Assembly (NCBI GenBank): GCA_050258415.1 | Contig: JBLMYS010000333.1 | Coordinates: 1-11,960, forward strand | DNA length: 11,960 nucleotides | Source: JAAXKN01 sp050258415 | GTDB lineage: Bacteria > Bacteroidota > Ignavibacteria > Ignavibacteriales > SURF-24 | Direction: 5' to 3' | Part shown: positions 6,567 to 11,960 of the stretch, in pieces | Layout: every line of letters begins with the position of its first letter | Position numbering within the stretch: position 1 is the first letter of the stretch | The notes under the pieces: model-generated | Told to the model about the DNA's origin: nothing | Databases searched by the model: none | Seen by the model: the letters and a program-made list of their open reading frames with translations, nothing else | Made by a program: the position numbers and the translations under genes

Positions 6567-8006
6567 TTATTCTGAAGCCCCCTGGCCCGATTCGGCAAGA
6601 ATGCGGCCTATTTCATCAAGCATTTTTACGGCCCTGGAGTAGCTTCCCACGTAATTCTGGATTATTGCAGAGAAGGCGAGCATGTGTTTGTCTTTTGCCG
6701 TAACGTAGCCCGAAAGGGAACTAATGCCGCTAAGTGTTCCGGTCTTGGCGTGGACATTATTAAAGGCTTCAGTATTTATCATTCTGTTTTTAAGCGACCC
6801 GTCGACGCCTGCAATGGGGAATGAGTTGTAAAGAATTCCAAAGAGCTCGGGCCTTGAGTTATAGATATATTTCAAGACATTTAACAGGAGTTCGGTGCTG
6901 ATGAGGTTATAATGTGAAACACCTGAGCCGTCAACGATCCTGTAGTTTTTATAGTTAAGTCCTGAAAGCGTAACAAGGCTGTCCACCAATTTAATTCCGT
7001 TTTCAGGTGTGGCAGGTTTTCCGAAATATTTATATGCCATTGCTCTTAAGGTCATCTCGGCGCTCAGGTTGTCGCTTGTCTTATTGAGGTTGACTATTAC
7101 CTCGCTATAAGGCCTGCTGAAGGTATAGATCAGCCTGGCATCTTTGGGGACTCTTGCCGTATCAATTGAGCCAAGGACAAGAATATTAGCCGTTTCGAGC
7201 TTTTCCTTAAAAAGTGTAAGGAAGTAGCGTGCCGGGTCATAGACGTTAATTTCGCTTGCAATAAGAGGGGCATTGACGGGGAGGTTTCCGCTAAGGACTA
7301 TGTCGTTTTTCCTATGGAGCCAGTCGCGGTCCCACTTGAAAGTTGAGGAGTCGCCCGCAATGGTATATGAGTTGTTTTTAATTGTAAAATAGCTTGACCA
7401 TGGTATTGTGCTTACAACTGGAGCATTGCCAGGAAGCCCCGGCGCTATATTGACGGTAACCGTATTGCTGTTAATGTTCAGAGGTGAAAGGTAAGGGGCG
7501 TCTGTTGAAGGATCGTCATCCCACATCCAGCCTTTTCCCCAGAAAAGGGAATCCATGTAGGACACATCGGCATAAACGTGCCCCTTGATTTCCTTTATGC
7601 CCAGACGTTTAATTTGCCCTGCCAGTGTATCAAGGTCGAGAAGGCCGAAATCGGGATCTCCTCTTCCTTCAAGATAGAGGTCTCCCGTGCATACTGAATC
7701 GGTGATGCTGCCAGTGTGGTAAAGCAGTGTCTGGAATTTATAATCGGGTCCCAAAAAACAAAGGCCTGCAGCCGTAGTAACGACCTTCATATTTGAGGCG
7801 GGTTTCAAAAGCAGCTTTACCTGGTTCTGGTATAAGGAGTTTTTTGCCGTAAGGTCATATACGTTAATTGAGGCAATTGTGGACTGGAACATGCTATCTG
7901 CAAGAAGTGCGTCCAGTCTTATTTTAAGTTCTGACTGTGAATAAGAAAGTGAATGAAACAGGAATAAAAAAAGTATAAGATATGGAATTTTAACAAGATT
8001 CTTCAT
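6567..8006 (-). CDS. dacB: S13 D-alanyl-D-alanine carboxypeptidase/endopeptidase (PBP4/DacB family)
   Basis: Penicillin-binding protein that trims or cleaves peptidoglycan cross-links in the periplasm. From the ATG at 8006 it has 479 aa: a signal peptide (KNLVKIPYLILFLFLFHSLSYSQ, cleavage likely after the S-Y-S region), then the catalytic domain split by a long insert, as in PBP4. The three active-site motifs are present: SNMK (S71, K74), SDN (S311-N313) and KTG (421-423), with DGSGVSHYNLIS near 359-370 typical of the family. A longer reading frame begins at 8084, but its extra 26 residues would overlap the terminator hairpin of the upstream gene and would place non-signal sequence before the signal peptide, so 8006 is preferred. 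The C-terminus has no further domain. It is probably the first gene of a dacB-M28-prmA transcript. Confidence 0.92.
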   Translation of the reverse strand: MKNLVKIPYLILFLFLFHSLSYSQSELKIRLDALLADSMFQSTIASINVYDLTAKNSLYQNQVKLLLKPASNMKVVTTAAGLCFLGPDYKFQTLLYHTGSITDSVCTGDLYLEGRGDPDFGLLDLDTLAGQIKRLGIKEIKGHVYADVSYMDSLFWGKGWMWDDDPSTDAPYLSPLNINSNTVTVNIAPGLPGNAPVVSTIPWSSYFTIKNNSYTIAGDSSTFKWDRDWLHRKNDIVLSGNLPVNAPLIASEINVYDPARYFLTLFKEKLETANILVLGSIDTARVPKDARLIYTFSRPYSEVIVNLNKTSDNLSAEMTLRAMAYKYFGKPATPENGIKLVDSLVTLSGLNYKNYRIVDGSGVSHYNLISTELLLNVLKYIYNSRPELFGILYNSFPIAGVDGSLKNRMINTEAFNNVHAKTGTLSGISSLSGYVTAKDKHMLAFSAIIQNYVGSYSRAVKMLDEIGRILAESGQGASE

Positions 8007-8040
8007 GGGGACTTTTTTTGTTTTAGTGGTGGTAAATAAG

Positions 8041-8062
8041 CTGCCTGAGATAAAACAGGCAG
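8041..8062 (-). repeat. Second hairpin, between the terminator and dacB
   Basis: CTGCCTG (8041-8047) and CAGGCAG (8056-8062) form a perfect 7-bp stem with an 8-base loop. It lies between the main terminator and the dacB start, followed on the minus strand by CTTATTT. It could be a back-up terminator or a structure in the dacB leader. Confidence 0.55.
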
Positions 8063-8072
8063 TAAAAATATT

Positions 8073-8107
8073 ACAGGGCGGCAAAACTTTTCAGGCCGCC
8101 GCCCTGT
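8073..8107 (-). terminator. Rho-independent terminator after the TatD-radical SAM gene
   Basis: ACAGGGCGGC (8073-8082) pairs perfectly with GCCGCCCTGT (8098-8107), a GC-rich 10-bp stem with a 15-base loop. On the minus strand the stem is followed by AATATTTTT, a U-rich tail. It begins 15 bases after the stop of the gene at 8123, so it should end the receptor/TatD transcript and separate it from dacB. Confidence 0.85.
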
Positions 8108-8122
8108 TTAATAAATTAACTC

Positions 8123-9481
8123 TTAAAAATAAGGCCTTGTTCTAAAGTCCGCGCCTACATTATCCTGAACAAATTTTTTGGCCTCTTCTGTATCAATTTC
8201 ATTAAGACCCACAACAGTCATAACAACGTTGGTGTACTGGCGGGCTTTTCTGGCAAAGTCGAGCATCTCGGCATGGAGCCCCGGGTCTACCTGCATGAGC
8301 TTTGAATACTGCTGCGGGTCAACTGCGTTGAGGCTGATTGAGACTGTGTCGATAATGCCTTTTAGTTCAGGCGTAATATCGCGCTTATTAATATAATTGC
8401 CGTGGCCGTCAGTGTTCATTCTTGTCTTGCCGTTGTGTTCCTTAACATATCTTGCAACTTCCTTAACGACATCCCAGCGTATTGTGGGCTCTCCGTATCC
8501 GCAGAAGACTATCTCATCAAACTGTGAGGGGTCTCCGATTTCTTTAATGTAGACTTCGGCCGGGGGCTCTTCGCTTTTTTTCATTCTGAGGCTGTAGCCC
8601 TTAATGACGGCGTTACCCTTACGGTCGCAGAAAACGCAATCGGCGTTGCAGCGGTTTGTGACATTTATATAAAGTGAATTTCCGATTCTGTAGGTGTAGC
8701 TTACGCCCGGGCGACGGCCTATTCCGAAGAGCTTAAAGGCATTGAATGAGGTTGCCTGCGCCACGTTTTCAATCGTGATATTCTGCACCTCGGCAATTTT
8801 CTCTGCCACGAGGTTAACATAAGATGGCTCATTTCTTTTACCCCGGTATGGCACAGGAGTCATAAAGGGTGAGTCTGTCTCAAGCAGGAGGTTTTCAACC
8901 TGTACATGTTTCAGGATTTCCCTTATGTTGTCTGCCTTGCTGAAGGTGACATTTCCTGTAAAAGAGAGGAGGTGATGCATTGAAACCAGTTCGCGTGCGT
9001 CCTGAACCGAGCCCGAATAGCAGTGCATCTGAGCCCTGAGGCTTGTGTCCTTATATGACCTCAGTATATTCATAATGTCTTGATCAGCCTCACGGTTATG
9101 GAGTATAACCGGAAGTTCCAGTTTCAGGGCCAGGAGTATCTGGCTGTCGAGGGCGTCAATCTGCTTTTCCCTCGGGGAGAAGTCGTAGTAATAGTCAAGC
9201 CCTATTTCCCCTATGGCCACAACCTTGTCGTGTTTTGCGAGGTCTTCAATGTCATTTAAGAGTGAATCGGTCCATTCTTTTGTATCATGGGGGTGAATGC
9301 CTACAGCGGCATAAATAAAGTCGTATTTTTCTGAGAGCTTAATGGCTTCGACCGAACTTGCGATATCCGTTCCCGGGACGATTATATAATCCACTCCGGA
9401 GGATTTTGCTCTTTCGATTACTTCTTCTACTTCGCCGTTAAAATTGGGATAGAATAAGTGTGCGTGTGTATCTACAAACAT
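8123..9481 (-). CDS. Fusion protein: TatD-family metal hydrolase + TatD-associated radical SAM domain
   Basis: A 452-residue cytoplasmic protein with two joined enzymes. Residues 1-~257 form a complete TatD hydrolase (metal-dependent DNase/phosphoesterase fold): DTHAH (H6, H8), GEIGLDYY (E92), PVILHNREA (H128), MHCYSG (H153) and LLLETDSPFMTP (D203) supply the expected metal ligands. Residues ~262-452 form a short radical SAM domain: NRCNADCVFC holds the CX3CX2C cluster motif (C278, C282, C285), followed by VFCGYGEPT (326-333, SAM-binding GGE-like motif), RMNTDGHG (354-361) and VSISLNAVD (380-388). This matches the known TatD-associated radical SAM family, found beside or fused to TatD, whose function is unknown. 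Both halves look catalytically intact. The radical SAM half is small (~190 aa) and has no second cluster domain. The receptor gene ends 59 bp upstream, and a strong terminator follows. Confidence 0.9.
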   Translation of the reverse strand: MFVDTHAHLFYPNFNGEVEEVIERAKSSGVDYIIVPGTDIASSVEAIKLSEKYDFIYAAVGIHPHDTKEWTDSLLNDIEDLAKHDKVVAIGEIGLDYYYDFSPREKQIDALDSQILLALKLELPVILHNREADQDIMNILRSYKDTSLRAQMHCYSGSVQDARELVSMHHLLSFTGNVTFSKADNIREILKHVQVENLLLETDSPFMTPVPYRGKRNEPSYVNLVAEKIAEVQNITIENVAQATSFNAFKLFGIGRRPGVSYTYRIGNSLYINVTNRCNADCVFCDRKGNAVIKGYSLRMKKSEEPPAEVYIKEIGDPSQFDEIVFCGYGEPTIRWDVVKEVARYVKEHNGKTRMNTDGHGNYINKRDITPELKGIIDTVSISLNAVDPQQYSKLMQVDPGLHAEMLDFARKARQYTNVVMTVVGLNEIDTEEAKKFVQDNVGADFRTRPYF

Positions 9482-9540
9482 TTCTTTTTCTTAAGATGAA
9501 ATCTGCTGAAAATATAATTCAATCAGGAGCGGTCTTTATT

Positions 9541-11709
9541 TCAGAACATGAATTCCAGGCTTAAAGATGCGTTCCTGATGGGGGAAAGATTGCCGATAAT
9601 TTCAATATAATTGTAATTCAGCAGGTTATTAATGTTAAAAAATAGCTTTCCCGGCAGTCCCAAAGATAACAAATTATATCCAGTTCTGAAATCTAAAAGA
9701 TAGACCGGGACCCGTTTATCCCCGTCGAGTACCACGCCCAGGTCCACGAGTTCAAAATCCAGGGCTTCTATTTTACTCCAGTATCTGAAATCTGTTCCAA
9801 TTTCAAAGAGACCCATATTAAAATTAAGGGACGCCTGTGCCTGATGGCGCGGGCGGTATTTAAGTGGCAGGTTCCGTTCAATGTCCCTTGCCCAGAGGTA
9901 AGTATAATTTGTCAGGAGGCTGAGCCTGCCGGGGAGAATGTTAAAGGTAAGGTTTGCCTCAAGGCCCTGAATTCTGGCTCTTGTAAGATTACGGAATGTA
10001 ACCAGCCCGTCCGTGGGGTCCACGCCGGGTTCGATGAAGTGATAGTACTCGTTCTGGAAAATTGCCATATCGGAACTTACAACGTCTCTGAAATTGTGGT
10101 TTATTCCGGCTTCCATGGAAATGCTTGTTTCGGGTTTAAGGAGGGGATTAGGTTTTATTTTAATTCCGCTAGCTGCCGTACTTGTAAAGGCTTCGGCCAG
10201 TGTAGGAGCGCGGAAACCCTTACCCACCGAGGCCCTGAGTGTTGTAGACTCAGAGATCCTGTAGTTTAATGCTGCCTTTGGGGAAAATGAATCAAATCCC
10301 TTTAATGTGTCGAGCCGGCTAAAGTCGTATCTTGCACCTGCTGTAAGTGTAAGGGGGAATAAAAATTTATACTCTGCCTGCACGTAGGCCCCGATATTAA
10401 ATGAGGCAGGTTTTCCGAAAAGGTTTGAGTTTACTTTTCCCGCGGAGGATTCGACACCTGAGGTTAAAAAAAGATTTTTTATTACTCTGTAGTTGGACTG
10501 AACCTCGCCTTCGAGTATTCCTGTTTTTGAGGTATCATGGCTCGAAGTCTCATCGCGCCAGTTAGTCCTGTAGTAGCTCGTTCTTATTTTAAGGAAGAAG
10601 TCGGGGCTGAAGACATTTTTGTACACTGCTGCTAGCATGTATCTGATTGAATTAACCTTCTGCCCCTGGTCGATATCTCTTGGCTGAAGCACATGCCTGG
10701 AATCCTTCCAGTAGACGAAGTTGCCCCTGTTCTGGTTCAGGTAGCTTCCCAGGAAAGTGAGTGTTGAGAGCCGGGTTAATTTATAATCGGTTTTTATAAA
10801 GCCTGTATACCTTTTATAATAGTCGTCCTGCCTGTAGCCCAGGTTTTCCGAGCGGGTAAAAGAGAGTACATAGCCAAGGTTTCCGATTGAATTGGAGTGC
10901 GTTAAGGTTATCCCGTTATATGGTCTGCGCTGACCCGACCAGTCCCATTCCTTGTATGCGGGGTGGTCATAAAGGCCATAGTATCCCTTTAGGTAGAGTT
11001 GGGGTTTATCCGGAATATCTTTTGTAATTACGTTTATTACGCCTCCGATTGCGGTTGACCCGTAGAGTGAGCTGGCGGCGCCCTTAATTATTTCAACGCG
11101 GTCTATCTGTGTAACAGGAATTATTTCATAAATGATCTCGCCAGTGTCTCCGGTGTAAAGAGGAATGCCATCCATTGCAACCAGGACTCTTGTGCCTGCG
11201 CCCCTGCTATATCCGCTTGAACCCCTAATAGAGACCTGGTCGTAGTTCATATTAACTCCTGGTGCATAGCGCAGTGCATAGTCAAGCGACACGACGTTGC
11301 GGTCGGTAATGTCAGTTGAGCTTAATATTGATGCGCTGACGGGAAGCTCTGAGAGCTGCTGCTCGTATTTGCTGGCGGTTACAACAACCTGCTTTGACTG
11401 CAGTGAAGTTTCTTCGAGCGTGAAATTCAGTTCGGCCGGGGTTCTTCCGGCTTCAACTTCGCCTGTTATGCTTTTCCTGTAGCCGATCATGGAAATTTCC
11501 AGGCGGTAGACTCCGGGTTTCAGCCCCGTGATTCTGTATCTTCCCGAAGTATCGGTTGAGGCTCCCAGGTTTGTCCCTAAAATGACGACGTTAGCTCCTG
11601 CGAGGGAAGCTCCCTTACTGTCAGTTATTCTGCCGTAAATTGTCCCCGACTGGGCCATAGAGTCTTTAAGGCAGAAAAGGCAGATAAGAATAACCGGTAA
11701 AAACTTCAT
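9541..11709 (-). CDS. TonB-dependent outer-membrane receptor with N-terminal carboxypeptidase-regulatory-like domain
   Basis: A 722-residue receptor. Numbered from the preferred ATG, it has a signal peptide (KFLPVILICLFCLKDSMAQ), a carboxypeptidase-regulatory-like beta-sandwich (about 22-100; GTIYGRITDSKGASLAGANV, GLKPGVYRLEISMIGY), a TonB-box-like segment (QVVVTASK near 107-114), the plug (about 115-230; DYALRYAPGVN, SIRGSSGYSRG, VLVAMDGIPLYTGD, VEIIKGAASSLYGSTAIGGVINVIT) and a 22-strand-type barrel ending in EFMF with the terminal Phe. It resembles BtuB/FepA-type receptors more than SusC, as it is short and has no SusD neighbour. The substrate (iron chelate, corrinoid or other) cannot be read from sequence. 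A TTG at 11712 is also in frame, but the ATG at 11709 is preferred, with GGAGAGG ten bases upstream. No accessory ABC transporter is in the window. Confidence 0.92.
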   Translation of the reverse strand: MKFLPVILICLFCLKDSMAQSGTIYGRITDSKGASLAGANVVILGTNLGASTDTSGRYRITGLKPGVYRLEISMIGYRKSITGEVEAGRTPAELNFTLEETSLQSKQVVVTASKYEQQLSELPVSASILSSTDITDRNVVSLDYALRYAPGVNMNYDQVSIRGSSGYSRGAGTRVLVAMDGIPLYTGDTGEIIYEIIPVTQIDRVEIIKGAASSLYGSTAIGGVINVITKDIPDKPQLYLKGYYGLYDHPAYKEWDWSGQRRPYNGITLTHSNSIGNLGYVLSFTRSENLGYRQDDYYKRYTGFIKTDYKLTRLSTLTFLGSYLNQNRGNFVYWKDSRHVLQPRDIDQGQKVNSIRYMLAAVYKNVFSPDFFLKIRTSYYRTNWRDETSSHDTSKTGILEGEVQSNYRVIKNLFLTSGVESSAGKVNSNLFGKPASFNIGAYVQAEYKFLFPLTLTAGARYDFSRLDTLKGFDSFSPKAALNYRISESTTLRASVGKGFRAPTLAEAFTSTAASGIKIKPNPLLKPETSISMEAGINHNFRDVVSSDMAIFQNEYYHFIEPGVDPTDGLVTFRNLTRARIQGLEANLTFNILPGRLSLLTNYTYLWARDIERNLPLKYRPRHQAQASLNFNMGLFEIGTDFRYWSKIEALDFELVDLGVVLDGDKRVPVYLLDFRTGYNLLSLGLPGKLFFNINNLLNYNYIEIIGNLSPIRNASLSLEFMF

Positions 11710-11719
11710 CAATCGGCAT

Positions 11720-11726
11720 CCTCTCC
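11720..11726 (-). promoter_or_regulatory. Shine-Dalgarno of the TonB-dependent receptor gene
   Basis: GGAGAGG on the minus strand lies 10 bases before the ATG at 11709 and 7 before the alternative TTG at 11712. It is the strongest ribosome binding site in the window. It adjoins the heptamer repeat tract immediately upstream. Confidence 0.6.
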
Positions 11727-11727
11727 A

Positions 11728-11776
11728 AATTTACATTTACCACTTAAAACTTAAAACTCAAAACTTAACATTTAAC
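11728..11776. repeat. Degenerate 7-bp tandem repeat filling the intergenic spacer
   Basis: The spacer resolves into seven consecutive heptamers: AATTTAC, ATTTACC, ACTTAAA, ACTTAAA, ACTCAAA, ACTTAAC, ATTTAAC, then a partial unit running into the neighbouring stop codon. The consensus is close to ACTTAAA. The tract exactly occupies the gap between the upstream gene's stop (11778) and the receptor's Shine-Dalgarno. Heptameric intergenic repeats are known in several phyla, but nothing here shows a function. Confidence 0.7.
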
Positions 11777-11777
11777 A

Positions 11778-11960
11778 TTATTTCCCTCCCGGAGGCTGCG
11801 GGGGAGGGTGATTAAAGTCGCACGTAATATTAATATTTCCAACAAAAGTATTCTCAGGTATTACAAGCCTGCCCGGCTTTGTCGTGTCCCCGTTTGCATA
11901 ATAAACACCCGAGACAAACCAGTCTTTGCGGTCAAGTGAAAGAGCGGGGGTTTTGGACTG
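11778..11960 (-). CDS. Unrecognised protein, C-terminal 60 residues only
   Basis: An open frame enters from the right edge on the minus strand and ends at a TAA (11780-11778). It encodes 60 visible residues, including ALSLDRKDWFVSGVYYA, RLVIPENTFVGNINITCDF and a Pro/Gly-rich tail NHPPPQPPGGK. It is supported by the lack of stops to the edge, codon usage like the neighbours and a normal spacing to the receptor gene. The beta-rich, Asn/Thr-rich character suggests an exported or surface protein, possibly a partner of the TonB-dependent receptor that follows on the same strand after about 68 bp. I do not recognise a family. The single Cys and the His in the tail could bind metal, but that is speculation. 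The start and N-terminal domains are outside the window. Confidence 0.65.
   Translation of the reverse strand, partial: QSKTPALSLDRKDWFVSGVYYANGDTTKPGRLVIPENTFVGNINITCDFNHPPPQPPGGK

Noticed and set aside
8007..8084. 26-residue N-terminal extension of the dacB product
   Set aside because: It would start inside the upstream terminator hairpin and put a non-conserved stretch in front of a good signal peptide; the ATG at 8006 fits better.
9844..10269. 141-codon plus-strand open frame opposite the receptor barrel
   Set aside because: Antisense to a continuous TonB-dependent receptor barrel; Cys-rich but without repeat or domain pattern.
11666..11719. 17-codon minus-strand mini-ORF (ATG at 11719) overlapping the receptor start
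   Set aside because: Its ATG directly abuts the Shine-Dalgarno, leaving no spacing for initiation, and the frame simply overlaps the receptor's signal peptide region.

Overview
The window looks like an ordinary chromosomal stretch of a Gram-negative, menaquinone-using bacterium from the Bacteroidota/Ignavibacteria/Chlorobi side of the tree. This placement is an inference from gene content. It rests on a TonB-dependent receptor carrying an N-terminal carboxypeptidase-regulatory-like domain, a lipoprotein M28/glutaminyl-cyclase-like enzyme, an S13 D,D-carboxypeptidase, a TatD hydrolase fused to a radical SAM domain, AT-rich spacers and Shine-Dalgarno sequences that are weak at several starts. 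No RNA gene, CRISPR array, transposase, integrase or phage gene is visible.

Layout. Positions 1-3166 (minus strand) hold menF followed by menD, overlapping by 17 bases, which make the first committed intermediates of menaquinone synthesis from chorismate. menD runs off the left edge with probably only a few C-terminal residues missing. A 235-bp AT-rich divergent spacer (3167-3401) holds a plausible promoter for menF, a weaker one for the other direction, a repeated 12-mer and a small perfect hairpin. On the plus strand, 3402-4544 carries a YgjP/SprT-like zinc metallopeptidase and a MarR-type regulator, probably one transcript. It ends at a near-perfect bidirectional terminator (4560-4592) shared with the convergent genes.

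From 11960 down to 4617 everything is on the minus strand. In transcription order there is the C-terminus of an unrecognised protein, a heptameric tandem-repeat spacer, a TonB-dependent receptor, the TatD-radical SAM fusion, a strong terminator with a second hairpin (8041-8107), an S13 D-Ala-D-Ala carboxypeptidase, an M28 lipoprotein resembling glutaminyl-peptide cyclotransferase, and the ribosomal protein L11 methyltransferase prmA. The last three are probably co-transcribed, with gaps of 72 and 33 bp. Two of them act in the envelope and prmA acts on ribosomes, so they are not an obvious pathway.

Most of the window is housekeeping. The points most worth a second look are the TatD-radical SAM fusion (a family of unknown function), the 7-bp tandem repeat filling the spacer upstream of the receptor gene, and the receptor with its unidentified upstream partner. 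I do not see convincing evidence of a new multi-gene system.
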